A DNA stretch of 64,000 nucleotides from Pseudomonas morbosilactucae (lineage in GTDB: Bacteria; Pseudomonadota; Gammaproteobacteria; Pseudomonadales; Pseudomonadaceae), in contig NZ_JALQCW010000078.1 of assembly GCF_023241715.1 (NCBI RefSeq), forward strand, positions 28,481-92,480, given 5' to 3'. Below are positions 8,195 to 17,386 of the stretch, piece after piece. Below the pieces are notes generated by a model, which had not been told where the DNA came from, ran no database searches, and worked only from the letters and a program-made list of their open reading frames with translations. Numbering within the stretch: position 1 is the first letter of the stretch; the number at the start of each line of letters is the position of its first letter. Made by a program: the position numbers and the translations under genes.

Positions 8195-8891
8195 AGTCAA
8201 AGGCCTGTGTGCCGGTTATGGACGGGTGCCGGTGTTGCGCGAGGTGCTGCTCAGCGCCAGCGCCAACAGCGGCGTCGGGGTATTGGGGCGCAACGGCATG
8301 GGCAAGACCACCTTGCTTCGGGCGCTGATAGGCGAGCTGCCGGTCATGGCCGGGACCCTGCATTTTGCCGGGCAGGATTTGACCCGCGCGGCGGCCCACC
8401 AGCGGGCGGCGGCGGGCATCGGCTACGTGCCCCAGGGCCGGCAGATTTTCCCCCAGCTCTCGGTCAGGGAAAACCTGCGCATGGGCTGCGTGAAAAACTT
8501 CGCCACGGCGGCCACCACCATGGAGCGGGTGCTGGAATATTTTCCGCGCCTGGAACGCTTGCTGGAGCAGCCGGGTGGTGCGCTGTCCGGTGGTGAGCAG
8601 CAACTGCTGGCTCTGGCCCGTTGCCTGTGCGGCGACCCGAAACTGCTGTTGCTGGACGAGCCCACCGAGGGCATCCAGCCGTCGATCTGCGACGAGATCA
8701 TCGACACCCTGCAACGCCTGCGGCGCGAGCAGGGGCTGGCGTTGATCCTGGTGGAGCAGGACATCGAGTTCCTCGCGGCGCTGTCGGATCGCATCCTGAT
8801 CATCGAGAAGGGCCAACTGGTGGAAGAGATCGACCCGTCCACCACCAGCGCCTCGGCCATCGCCGAACGTTTCGTGGATTTTCATTCTTAA
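8187..8891 (+). CDS. LivF/UrtE-type ABC transporter ATPase
   Basis: Second ATPase subunit, 234 residues. It has Walker A GRNGMGKTT, signature LSGGEQQLLALAR, Walker B LLLLDEPTEGI and switch His region VEQDIEF, where Gln-Asp replaces the usual His-Asp, as in many LivF/UrtE proteins. The ATG at 8187 starts MLEVKGLCAGYG, the usual LivF beginning, with AAGCAGGAG upstream. The overlap with LivG supports co-translation. It completes a five-component importer with the four preceding genes. Confidence 0.92.
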   Translation: MLEVKGLCAGYGRVPVLREVLLSASANSGVGVLGRNGMGKTTLLRALIGELPVMAGTLHFAGQDLTRAAAHQRAAAGIGYVPQGRQIFPQLSVRENLRMGCVKNFATAATTMERVLEYFPRLERLLEQPGGALSGGEQQLLALARCLCGDPKLLLLDEPTEGIQPSICDEIIDTLQRLRREQGLALILVEQDIEFLAALSDRILIIEKGQLVEEIDPSTTSASAIAERFVDFHS

Positions 8892-8904
8892 GGATTACTT
8901 CACC

Positions 8905-10425
8905 ATGTCTATTCAACGTCCCTCCCAGGCCGACCTCGACGCGGCCGGTGCTCGCCTGGGCCTGCAGCTCGATGCGTCGTTGCTGAACGAGTACGCGGGC
9001 ATTCTCGAAGCGGTGTGGCAGGACTACGACCGCCTCGACAGCCTGGGCTCCACGCTGCCACCGCTCAAATACCCGCAGCGCTCGGGCCACGAACCGGCAC
9101 CCGGCGACAACCCCTACAACGCCTGGTACGTGAAGACCCAGGTGCAAGGCGCGGCGACCGGCAAGCTGGCGGGCAAGCGCATCGCCCTCAAGGACAATAT
9201 CTGCCTGGCCGGGGTGCCGATGATGAACGGCGCCTCGACCCTGCGCGGCTACGTGCCGGACCTGGACGCCACCGTGGCGACCCGGGTGCTGGACGCCGCC
9301 GGGCAGATTCTCGGCAAGGCCCATTGCGAGTACTTTTGCGTGTCCGGCAGCAGCCACACCAATGCCACCGGCGCGGTGCACAACCCGCGCAACCCCGGGC
9401 ACTCCACCGGCGGCTCGTCCTCCGGTTGCGCGGCGCTGATCGTCGCCGGGGAGGTGGACCTGGGCATCGGCACCGACCAGGGCGGTTCGGTGCGCATTCC
9501 CGCGGCCTACAGCGGCATCTACGGCCTGAAACCGACCCACGGGCTGATTCCCTACAGCGGCATCATGCCGGTGGAAATGACCCTGGATCACGCCGGCATC
9601 ATGAGCGCCAATGTCGCCGACAACGCCTTGCTCCTGGAGGTGTTGGCCGGGGTCGACGGCCTCGACCCGCGCCAGGGGCGGCAGCTGCCCGAGGTGCGCT
9701 ACACCCAGGCCCTGGGCCAGGGCTGCGCCGGGTTGCGGATTGCCGTGGTGGGCGAAGGCTTCGGCCTGGCCAACTCGGAAGCCGACGTGGACGCGACGGT
9801 GCGCCGCGCCGCCGGTCTGTTCCGTGAGCTGGGGGCCGAGGTCGAGGAGGTGTCGATTCCGATGCACGCCCTGGGCCATGCGATCTGGACCCCGATTGCC
9901 GTGGAAGGCACCACCCAGCAGATGCTCGGCTGCAACTATTCCAGCAACTGGAAGGGGCTCTACGTGGAGAGCCTGATGCAGGCCCAGGCCGGCTGGCAGG
10001 CCAAGGCCGAGGCCTTTCCCCATGACTTGAAAACCTGCCTGCTGGCCGGCGACTACGCTTACCGCGCCCATGCCGGGCAGTACTACGCCAAGGCACAGAA
10101 TGCGGCGCGGCAACTGCGCGCCGCCTACGACGGGCACCTGCAAGACTTCGACGTGCTGCTGATGCCCACGGTGCCGCTCAAGGCGCCGCGGTTGCCGGAG
10201 CCTGAAGCCTCGGCCAGCACCTGGGTCAGCCGCGCCCTGGAGATGAACGCCAACACCGCGCCCTTCGATGTTACCGGTCACCCGGCGATCTCCATCCCCT
10301 GCGGCTTGGCCGCCGGGCTGCCGGTGGGCATGATGCTGGTCGCTCGCGACTACGATGAGGCCACGCTGTACCGCCTGGCCCATGCTTTCGAGCAGCACTT
10401 CAATTGGGAAAGCCTTACGTCATGA
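8905..10425 (+). CDS. Amidase-signature family amidase
   Basis: Cytoplasmic amide hydrolase of 506 residues. The Ser-cisSer-Lys triad of the amidase-signature family is visible: Lys96 in ALKDNIC, cis-Ser171 in STGGSSSGCAA and nucleophile Ser195 in TDQGGSVRIPA. The enzyme converts a carboxamide to acid plus ammonia. It is not a nitrilase-fold aliphatic amidase like Pseudomonas aeruginosa AmiE, even though the sensor and antiterminator genes downstream resemble AmiC and AmiR. Presumably it hydrolyses the compound imported by the five-gene transporter just upstream. The stop overlaps the next start (ATGA). Substrate specificity cannot be read from sequence. Confidence 0.93.
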   Translation: MSIQRPSQADLDAAGARLGLQLDASLLNEYAGILEAVWQDYDRLDSLGSTLPPLKYPQRSGHEPAPGDNPYNAWYVKTQVQGAATGKLAGKRIALKDNICLAGVPMMNGASTLRGYVPDLDATVATRVLDAAGQILGKAHCEYFCVSGSSHTNATGAVHNPRNPGHSTGGSSSGCAALIVAGEVDLGIGTDQGGSVRIPAAYSGIYGLKPTHGLIPYSGIMPVEMTLDHAGIMSANVADNALLLEVLAGVDGLDPRQGRQLPEVRYTQALGQGCAGLRIAVVGEGFGLANSEADVDATVRRAAGLFRELGAEVEEVSIPMHALGHAIWTPIAVEGTTQQMLGCNYSSNWKGLYVESLMQAQAGWQAKAEAFPHDLKTCLLAGDYAYRAHAGQYYAKAQNAARQLRAAYDGHLQDFDVLLMPTVPLKAPRLPEPEASASTWVSRALEMNANTAPFDVTGHPAISIPCGLAAGLPVGMMLVARDYDEATLYRLAHAFEQHFNWESLTS

Positions 10426-11546
10426 GTACTCAGGGATACAAGGTCGGGCTGTTGTTCTCCGAGCACAGCCTCACCGCCGGGGTGGAGACCACCCAGGCCA
10501 ATGCCAGCCAACTGGCGATTGCCGAAGTCAACGAAGCGGGGGGCATCAACGGCGTGCCCCTGGTGCCAGTGGTTGCCCACCCCGGTGCCGAGCCGGCCAG
10601 CTACCGCGACAGCGCCCTGCAACTCTGTGATCAGGAACAGGTGCGGGTGCTGTTCGGCACCCACATGTCGAGCACCCGCAAGCTGGTCTTGCCGGTGGTG
10701 GAAAGCCGTCGTCGCCTGCTGTTCTACCCGACCCTCTATGAAGGCTTCGAGTATTCGCCGTACTGCTTCTATACCGGCTCGGCCCCCAACCAGAACTCCG
10801 TGCAACTGGCGCGTTATGTGCTGGAAACCTACGGCGGGCGGGTGCTGTTTGTCGGTGGGCCCTATGTCTACCCGTACGAGTCCAACCGCATCATGCGCGA
10901 GCTGTTCGAGCAGGCCGGGGGCGAAGTAGTGGACGAAATCTACCTGCCGTTCCACGCCTGTGAGGAGGACTTCCAGCGGGTCATGCAGCGGGTGGCGGAC
11001 ACCGCCCCGGACGCCATCTACTCAACCATTGTCGGCAGCGACATCCCGGCTCTGCACCGGGCCTACCGCCGTGCCGGGCTGGACCCGGCGCGCACGCCGA
11101 TCGTCAGCCTGGCCACCAATGAAGTGGACGTGCTCGCCATGACCGCCGAGGAGGCCGAAGGGCACGTGTGCGCGGCGCCCTGGTTCTCGACCCTGGACAA
11201 CGCCCAAAGCCGGGCCTTTGTCGCCCGCTACCGGGCGCGGTTTGGCGAGCAGGCGCCGATCACCTCGGGGGCCGAGGCGGCGTATTTTCAGGTGCACCTG
11301 TTCGCCCAGGCCGCACGCCAGGCCGCGGACGATTCCCTGGAGGCCCTGCGCGAAGCCTTGGCCGGTGCCCACTTCGACGCTCCTCAAGGCCGTGTGAGTA
11401 TCGATGCCGACACTCAGCACACCTGGCTCTGGCCACGGATTGCCCGGGTCGATGCCCAGCGTCAGTTCCAACTGGTGCTGGAAAGCCGCGAGGCGGTGCG
11501 GCCCAGCCCGTACATGGTCGAGTACCAACTGGACGCTGAAGCGTGA
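10422..11546 (+). CDS. AmiC-like amide sensor / negative regulator of AmiR
   Basis: A 374-residue protein with the periplasmic-binding-protein fold but no signal peptide, as expected for AmiC. AmiC is the cytoplasmic amide sensor that sequesters the antiterminator AmiR until amide binds. Segments such as GYKVGLLFSEHSLTAGVE, ANASQLAIAEVNEAGGING, GTHMSSTRKLVLPVVE and LFYPTLYEGFEYSPYCFY are diagnostic of the AmiC/urea-binding subgroup. It is translationally coupled to the amidase (ATGA), and the AmiR-like gene follows 16 bases later. This gives the usual sensor-antiterminator pair, here placed at the end of the operon it would control. Confidence 0.88.
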   Translation: MSTQGYKVGLLFSEHSLTAGVETTQANASQLAIAEVNEAGGINGVPLVPVVAHPGAEPASYRDSALQLCDQEQVRVLFGTHMSSTRKLVLPVVESRRRLLFYPTLYEGFEYSPYCFYTGSAPNQNSVQLARYVLETYGGRVLFVGGPYVYPYESNRIMRELFEQAGGEVVDEIYLPFHACEEDFQRVMQRVADTAPDAIYSTIVGSDIPALHRAYRRAGLDPARTPIVSLATNEVDVLAMTAEEAEGHVCAAPWFSTLDNAQSRAFVARYRARFGEQAPITSGAEAAYFQVHLFAQAARQAADDSLEALREALAGAHFDAPQGRVSIDADTQHTWLWPRIARVDAQRQFQLVLESREAVRPSPYMVEYQLDAEA

Positions 11547-11562
11547 GGCGGAGGAGGGCGAG

Positions 11563-12161
11563 ATGAACACTGCACCTTCGCTGCTGCGCGAGCTCAAGGG
11601 CCTGCGGGTGTTGGTCATCCACCCCGAGGACGCCGAGGCCCGGGTGGTGCTGAGCCAACTGCAACGCATCGGCTGCATCGTCGAACAGTGCTGGCCGGTG
11701 CCCACCTGCCTGCCGGCGGCGTTCGACGCGGTGCTGCTGGCGGTCGAACTCAACCAGCGCGCCAACACCCAGGCATTGGTGGAGAGCCTCGACGAGCAGG
11801 CGCCGCCGATCATTGCCGTGGTCGGCTACGAAAACCCCTCGATGCTGCAACTGGTGCTGGAAACCCAACCGGCGGCGGTGATCGAACGGCCCCTGCGACC
11901 GTTCGGCCTGCTGACCCAGTTGTTGATGGCCCGGGCGCCTGGCGCGCGCGGATCGACATGCTGGCGCAGATCCGCAAGTTGCAGACCCGGCAACCGGCGG
12001 TGTCGAAAATCTCCATGGCCAAGGCCCTGTTGATGGCCCGCTATCGGATTGCCGAAAGCGAAGCCCACCGGCGCATCCAGCGAGACGCCATGGCCCGGCG
12101 CATCAGCATGGAGGCGATTGCCCAGGGGATTATCGACGCGGGCTTGCCGACGCCGGACTGA
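11563..12161 (+). pseudogene. AmiR-like ANTAR antiterminator, frameshifted
   Basis: The first frame (ATG 11563) gives an AmiR-like receiver-like domain, from LLRELKGLRVLVIHPEDAEA to PLRPFGLLTQLLMAR, then runs into unrelated sequence and stops at 12033. The coiled-coil and ANTAR domain continue in another frame from about 11945 to 12161 (WRARIDMLAQIRKL, ISMAKALLMARYRIAESEAH, MEAIAQGIID). Joining them restores a protein of about 200 residues, close to AmiR. The shift lies in a GC-only stretch near 11930-11950 and corresponds to loss of one base. No slippery heptamer for programmed frameshifting was seen. If real, the operon would lack its own antiterminator; if a sequencing error, the gene is intact. 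Confidence 0.82.
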
Positions 12162-12251
12162 AGGGCAGGGCGCGAAACCCGCGTCGGCGATGGGCTGCAA
12201 GGAGGCGGCCCCTTTGTATTATTTTTGCTACACGTGACTGAGAAAGCCTAT

Positions 12252-12270
12252 CAAATGAGAATCTGTATCT
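12252..12270 (+). promoter_or_regulatory. Candidate Fur box upstream of TonB receptor
   Basis: CAAATGAGAATCTGTATCT resembles the Fur consensus (AATGAGAAT half-site followed by a degenerate second half). It lies about 70 bases before the receptor start, as expected for iron repression. Confidence 0.65.
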
Positions 12271-12340
12271 ATATGATTCGCGGCACAATCTTGCCGGGCT
12301 ACCGCAGTGCCCGGGATTCTCCAAAAAGGCCGTTACGTCG

Positions 12341-14458
12341 ATGCGTCGAACTCTTGTTTCCCTGTGTGTCATCCAAGCTATTTCCCAGACTGCCTGGGCT
12401 GAATCGGTACCGGTGGACCCGGCCTCGATCGAGCTGCAAGCCATCGACATCAACGGCACCGCCGAAGAACAGGCCCAGGGGCCGGTACAGGGTTATCGTG
12501 CCACCCGTTCCGCCAGCGCCACGCGCACCGACACCTCGATTCATGAAACCCCGCAGTCCATCAGCGTGGTCACCCGCGACGCCGTGGAAGACCTCAGCGC
12601 GACCCGTTTGCAAGACGCCCTCGATTACGCCGGCGGCGTGGGCCGAGCCAACAACTTTGGCGGCCAGGGCCTGACCACCTTCACCGTGCGCGGCTTCACC
12701 ACCGGCGAGTTCTACCGCAACGGTTTTCCGATCAACCGCGGCTACCCGAACATGCCCGATGCCAACACCATCGAGCGCCTGGAAGTGCTGCGCGGCCCGG
12801 CTACCATGCTCTACGGCCGTGGCGACCCGGGCGGCACCTTCAATGTGGTGTCCAAGCAGCCCCTGGCCGAAAGCCGCACCACCCTGGGCAGCCAGATCAG
12901 CGACCAGGGCATGCGTCGCGGCACCCTGGACACCTCCGGCCCATTGGACGATGACGGCCGCTTTGCCTATCGCCTGAACGTGATCGGCGAGGGCGGCGAC
13001 ACCTTCCGTGACCATGTGGAAACCGAACGCTACGGCGTGACCCCGGTGCTCAGCTGGCAGGTCAACGACCGCACCAAAATCACCTTCGAAGGCGACTTCA
13101 TGCGCAACAACGCGCCTTTGGATCGTGGCCTGACCCGCTACCCGACACAGCGTGGCGTGGCCTCGCGGGACACCTTCTTCGGCGAGAAGGACGTCGGCAA
13201 ACTGCACAACGACAACAACATGGGCCAGGTGCGTTTCGAGCACTTCCTCAATGACAATTGGACCCTGGGCGGCGGCGCGCAAATCCTCGACGGCACCCTG
13301 GCCGGCAATGGTGTCGAGGCCAACGGCATTGCGCCCGACGGCCGCACCCTGGGGCGCAACTTCAACTACCGCAAGCTGGAGTGGCGTGACCGCGACTACC
13401 AGTTGAACCTCACCGGGCATTTTTCCACCGGCGGTTTCGAGCACACCTTGCTCACCGGTGTCGAGTACGAAGACTACGACTACCAGTCGATCATTCGCCG
13501 CTCCAACGCGGCATACCCCATCGATATCTTCAACCCGGTCTACGGCCAGCCACGTCCGGCCCTGACCCGCACCACCACCCATGACAAGGAAAACCTCAAG
13601 ACCTACGCGGCCTTTGTCCAGGATCAGGTCAGCCTGACCGACGACCTCAAGGTTCTGCTGGGCGCGCGCCTGGAGCGCTTCGAGCACCACTACGACAACT
13701 ACCTCAACAACTCGTCCTGGGAAAAGAGCGACAACGCCGTCACCCCGCGGGCTGGCCTGGTCTACAACCTGACGCCGACCGTGGCGCTGTATGCCGACGC
13801 GGCGCGCTCGTTTAAACCCAACTCGGGTGCCGACCGCACGGGCAATGGCTTCAAGCCGGAAGAAGGCAAGTCCTATGAAGTGGGGGTGAAATGGGAAGCC
13901 CTGGAGCGCCAGTTGAGCGTGGACGCGGCGATCTACCAGATCGACAAGCAGAACGTGCTGACCAACGATCCGACGGACCCGAACGGTGTGTTCAAAGTGG
14001 CCGCCGGTGAAGTGCGCAGTCGTGGCCTGGACATCAACGTGGCCGGCAACCTCACCCCCGAGTGGCGGATGATCGGCGGCTACGCCTATGTGGATGCCGA
14101 GGTCACCAAGGACACGGCGATCCCGACCGGCACGCGCCTGATGAACATTCCGCGCAACAGCTTCAGCCTGTTGAACGTCTATGAGTTCCAGGACGGCGGC
14201 CTCAAGGGCCTGGGCCTGGGGTTGGGGGCCAAGTACGTGGATAACCGCGCCGGGCAAACCTCCAGCACCGCCTTCGACATGAGCAGCTACCAGGTCTTTG
14301 ATCTGTTGAGCTACTACAAACTCAACGAGCACGTGCGTCTGAACCTGGACGTGAAAAATCTGTTCAACGAAGACTACGAGGAAGGCGCTTTCGGCAACGC
14401 CTACGCCTACCCGGGCGCACCGCGTACCGTGCAACTGGGCATCGCCTACACCCTGTAA
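12341..14458 (+). CDS. TonB-dependent siderophore receptor
   Basis: Outer-membrane ferric-siderophore transporter of 705 residues, a normal length. A short signal peptide ends near AWA (residue 19). The plug domain carries the TonB-box-proximal region and ETPQSISVVTRD. Barrel motifs include LEVLRGPATMLYGRGDPGG, FEHTLLTGVEYEDYDY and the C-terminal TVQLGIAYTL ending in an aromatic-rich last strand. It has no N-terminal STN signalling domain, so it should transport without surface signalling. A Fur box precedes it and an intrinsic terminator follows, so it is probably monocistronic and iron-repressed. The siderophore cannot be inferred. Confidence 0.93.
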   Translation: MRRTLVSLCVIQAISQTAWAESVPVDPASIELQAIDINGTAEEQAQGPVQGYRATRSASATRTDTSIHETPQSISVVTRDAVEDLSATRLQDALDYAGGVGRANNFGGQGLTTFTVRGFTTGEFYRNGFPINRGYPNMPDANTIERLEVLRGPATMLYGRGDPGGTFNVVSKQPLAESRTTLGSQISDQGMRRGTLDTSGPLDDDGRFAYRLNVIGEGGDTFRDHVETERYGVTPVLSWQVNDRTKITFEGDFMRNNAPLDRGLTRYPTQRGVASRDTFFGEKDVGKLHNDNNMGQVRFEHFLNDNWTLGGGAQILDGTLAGNGVEANGIAPDGRTLGRNFNYRKLEWRDRDYQLNLTGHFSTGGFEHTLLTGVEYEDYDYQSIIRRSNAAYPIDIFNPVYGQPRPALTRTTTHDKENLKTYAAFVQDQVSLTDDLKVLLGARLERFEHHYDNYLNNSSWEKSDNAVTPRAGLVYNLTPTVALYADAARSFKPNSGADRTGNGFKPEEGKSYEVGVKWEALERQLSVDAAIYQIDKQNVLTNDPTDPNGVFKVAAGEVRSRGLDINVAGNLTPEWRMIGGYAYVDAEVTKDTAIPTGTRLMNIPRNSFSLLNVYEFQDGGLKGLGLGLGAKYVDNRAGQTSSTAFDMSSYQVFDLLSYYKLNEHVRLNLDVKNLFNEDYEEGAFGNAYAYPGAPRTVQLGIAYTL

Positions 14459-14483
14459 ACCCGATAGCCGCCAAGCCTCTGCC

Positions 14484-14530
14484 ATCCCCCAGCTTCCGGT
14501 GCGTAAAGCGCCTGGGACTTGGGGGATTTT
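14484..14530 (+). terminator. Probable terminator after TonB receptor
   Basis: An ATCCCCC arm pairs with GGGGGAT across an imperfect GC-rich loop and is followed by TTT. It lies 26 bases after the receptor stop. Confidence 0.6.
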
Positions 14531-14531
14531 G

Positions 14532-14854
14532 CTATGGGGCGGAGCAGTCCGAACCCCGGGCCTGGGGCCTGCACCGCGCGCGCAAACGCCTGAAGTTATT
14601 CACTAAAACCGTGGGTATCTCTGTGGATAACTGCGCAGGAGGCCGACAACACAGGTGATACGGGGCACGGTCAATAAATAGACAAAACCCCGCTTGCCTG
14701 GCCCGCGAGGCCTTCGAGTGCGCCACCTTTTCGGTCATGAACTCCAGTAGCTGCTTGGGCAGGTTGAAGACTGGGTAGGCCAGGGACTGCACCTTGATCA
14801 TGGTGTCCAGCACCAGGGTGCTGGTGCCTGGCTTGCCTTGCTCCTCGCGTGGGC
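14532..14854 (-). other. Intergenic stretch with a possible gene remnant
   Basis: This region lies between the ends of two convergent receptor genes. On the minus strand about 45 codons directly after the receptor stop (about 14830-14690) read like real protein with Pseudomonas codon use (TSTLVLDTMIKVQSLAYPVF, then LPKQLLEFMTEKVAHSK). No convincing start or ribosome site was found, and the frame decays into low-quality sequence. The family was not recognised. The stretch also holds a perfect hairpin CCAGCACC-AG-GGTGCTGG (14807-14824), possibly the 3' end signal of the minus-strand receptor, and one exact DnaA-box 9-mer (TGTGGATAA, 14622-14630), which alone means little. Confidence 0.3.
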
Positions 14855-17296
14855 CTAGAAATCCACCGTGGCCGACAGTTGCAAGGTGCGTGGCGAGGCC
14901 TGGGAGAAGGCGCCATAGGACGCCACCCCCGACCAGTAGCTGCGGTCGAAGAGGTTCTGCACCGTGGCCCGCAGGGTGGTGGGGCGGCCGTCGATGTGGG
15001 TGCTGTAGCGGGCGCCGGCGTCGATCCGGGTCCAGGGGTCGAGTTCCTGGGTATTGTCCTGATTGATGTACTGGCTGCCGGTGTAGATGGCGCCGCTGGT
15101 CAGGGTCAGGCCCTCGATCCACGGCGTGTCCCATTCCGCCCAGAGGTTGGCCTGGACCTCGGGCACGCCCACGGGTTTGTTGCCGCGGTAGGCCGGGGTG
15201 CCGCTCTGGGTCAATTCGGCGTCGAGCAGGGTCACGCCGCCGAGCAGGCGGGTGCCTTCGCTGAGTTCGCCGAACAGGTTGAGTTCCAGGCCGCGGTTAC
15301 GTTGCTCACCCTGCACCGAAAAAATCTGTCGGTTATTGCTCTGGGCCACCAGTTCGCCCGCTGGCTTCTTGATCTGAAACAGGCTCAGGGTTGAGGTGAA
15401 GGTCCCGTAGTCGACCTTGACCCCGACTTCCTGCTGGCGGGAGATGTAGGGCGCGAACACCTCGCCGGAGTTGTCGGCGTTGGCCGGCGCGGAGTCGCCC
15501 TTGCTCAAGCCTTCGATGTAGTTGTAGTAGAGCGACACGTGCTCCCAGGGTTTGATCACCAGGCCGAACAGCGGCGTGGTGGCGGTTTTGTCGTAGGTGG
15601 TGACTGCGACTGCGGGGTTGTAGTTGTGCGACTCGATGCTTTGCTGGCGCAGGCCGAGGGTCAGCTGCAAGCGTTCATCGAGCACCGACAAGGTGTCGGC
15701 CAGGGCCACGCCGGACAGTTCGCTGGCCGAGACCTTGAGCGGGTCAGGGGTGGCAATTTCGGGCTCCGGGCGCTGCACCGGGTGGTAAATGTTGGACAGG
15801 ATCGCCGGCCCGGAAATGATCGCCCGGGACAAATCATCGCGATAGCGGGTGACTTGCAGGCTGGTGTTATGGCTCACCGGGCCGGTGTCGAAGCGCACCC
15901 GGGCACCGGCATCGACGGTGTAGCGCTCGACCTCGAACTTGTAATAGCCGGGAATCGACGAGGTGTCGCCGGCGCTGTTGAGCAGGTTCGGGGTCTGGTC
16001 GGAAAGCCGCGACACTTGCGAGCGCCCACCGCCGGCGTGGGCGAACAGGGTCAGTGCGTCGTTCACCTCGTATTCACCGCTCAGCAGGGTGGCGCGGTCG
16101 CGGGTCTTGGCCCAGGACCATTCCTGGGTGACGTTGCGCCGGCCATTGGCGGCCGAGGGAATGTCCAGGCCTCGGTTGATCAGGAAGGGCCGGGATGGGG
16201 CGTCGAACTGTTCTTCCTGGCTGATCATGTCGAGGCTGGCACGCAGGCGCTCGCCCTGGTAATCGAAGGCCACGGCGCCGAGGTTGATCTCCCGCGATTG
16301 TTTGTCGATAGCGGTGTCGCCTTGCTGCACGCTGCCGTTGATGCGCACACCAAACTGGCGCTGGTCACCGAAGCGCCGGCTCAGGTCCAGATGGCCGCCA
16401 ACCTGGCGGTCGCTGGCGTAGCTGGCGGTGAAGCGGGTCAGGTCTTCGTCCAGGGAGCGCTTGGGCACAATATTGATCACCCCACCGACCCCGCTGTTGG
16501 GCGACATGCCGTACAGCAGCGCGCCGGGCCCCTTGATCACCTCCACGCGCTCGGCGTACTCGGTGAACACCCGGTAGTTGGGGGCCACGCCGTAGACGCC
16601 GTCGAAAGCCAGTTCCCCGAGGTTGCCTTCGCCTATGGGAAAACCGCGGATAAAGAACGAGTCCACCACGCCGCCGGTCTGCCCGGTGGAACGCACCGAG
16701 GAGTCACGCTCCAGCACGTCGGCGACGGTGATCGCCTGCTGGTCCTTGATCAGGGTGGAGGTGTAGTTGCTGACGCTGAAGGGCACGTCCATCAGGTCTT
16801 TGTTGCCCATCAGGCCGAGGCGCCCACCACGGGCCACCTGGCCGCCGGCATACACCGGCGGCAGGCTGTCGGGGGCCTGGCCATTGGCACTGATGGTGGT
16901 GGCGTCGAGGGTCAGCCCGGTGTCTGCGGCGGCTGGGCGCCGGGCCAGGGTGTAGGTGCCGTCGGTGCGCGCCACCAGTTCCAGGCCGCTGTCGGCGAGC
17001 AATTGTTCCAGGGCTTCCCGGGGGCTGTAGCGGCCTGACAGCCCGGGGCTTTCCAGGCCGTCGGTGAGGTTGGGCTGGAACGACAGGGGAAGGCCGGTGG
17101 CCAGGGCAAAGCCAGACAGGGTCGGGCCCAGGGGGCCGGCCGGGATCTCGTAGCTGCGCGGTGTGCTGTCCAGGGCCGGTGTGGCGGCGGCCCAGGCCGC
17201 TGTGCTGCAAGCGGTGCCCAGGCTCAGGCACAGCAGGGCGTTGCGCAGGGCGGGTCGGAGGGGGCGGGCCGGACGCGGAGGGCGGTTAACGAACAT
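14855..17296 (-). CDS. TonB-dependent siderophore receptor with STN signalling domain
   Basis: Outer-membrane transducer of 813 residues. After a signal peptide (about 1-40, ending near AWA), an STN domain (about 50-120: YEIPAGPLGPTLSGFALATG, LSGRYSPREALEQLL) would contact the anti-sigma factor. Plug (DVPFSVSNYTS, ERVEVIKGPGALLYGMSPNS) and barrel follow, ending in QLSATVDF. The ATG at 17296 is preferred over an upstream TTG at 17317. The sigma and anti-sigma genes lie just upstream on the same strand, the classic FecI-FecR-FecA order. Ligand binding outside should therefore activate transcription of this receptor. The siderophore is unknown; the family includes ferrioxamine, ferrichrome and coprogen receptors. 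Confidence 0.93.
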   Translation of the reverse strand: MFVNRPPRPARPLRPALRNALLCLSLGTACSTAAWAAATPALDSTPRSYEIPAGPLGPTLSGFALATGLPLSFQPNLTDGLESPGLSGRYSPREALEQLLADSGLELVARTDGTYTLARRPAAADTGLTLDATTISANGQAPDSLPPVYAGGQVARGGRLGLMGNKDLMDVPFSVSNYTSTLIKDQQAITVADVLERDSSVRSTGQTGGVVDSFFIRGFPIGEGNLGELAFDGVYGVAPNYRVFTEYAERVEVIKGPGALLYGMSPNSGVGGVINIVPKRSLDEDLTRFTASYASDRQVGGHLDLSRRFGDQRQFGVRINGSVQQGDTAIDKQSREINLGAVAFDYQGERLRASLDMISQEEQFDAPSRPFLINRGLDIPSAANGRRNVTQEWSWAKTRDRATLLSGEYEVNDALTLFAHAGGGRSQVSRLSDQTPNLLNSAGDTSSIPGYYKFEVERYTVDAGARVRFDTGPVSHNTSLQVTRYRDDLSRAIISGPAILSNIYHPVQRPEPEIATPDPLKVSASELSGVALADTLSVLDERLQLTLGLRQQSIESHNYNPAVAVTTYDKTATTPLFGLVIKPWEHVSLYYNYIEGLSKGDSAPANADNSGEVFAPYISRQQEVGVKVDYGTFTSTLSLFQIKKPAGELVAQSNNRQIFSVQGEQRNRGLELNLFGELSEGTRLLGGVTLLDAELTQSGTPAYRGNKPVGVPEVQANLWAEWDTPWIEGLTLTSGAIYTGSQYINQDNTQELDPWTRIDAGARYSTHIDGRPTTLRATVQNLFDRSYWSGVASYGAFSQASPRTLQLSATVDF

Positions 17297-17386
17297 GGGG
17301 GAGGACCTATTCGACAAGGTTGAGAAGTGCTTCCTTCCCTAGCCAGCCGAGCGCGGAAAAAGTATCACCCCCCAGGCTGTTTTTTT

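Noticed and set aside
11940..11955. Programmed -1 frameshift in the AmiR-like gene
   Set aside because: No slippery heptamer or following strong stem-loop was seen; a missing base explains the data more simply.
12299..14485. Long minus-strand frame opposite the TonB receptor
   Set aside because: Same antisense artefact; the plus strand holds a full receptor with clear motifs, Fur box and terminator.
14622..14630. Exact DnaA-box 9-mer (TGTGGATAA)
   Set aside because: A single copy in a non-AT-rich gap between receptor genes; no cluster of boxes and no replication genes, so not an origin.
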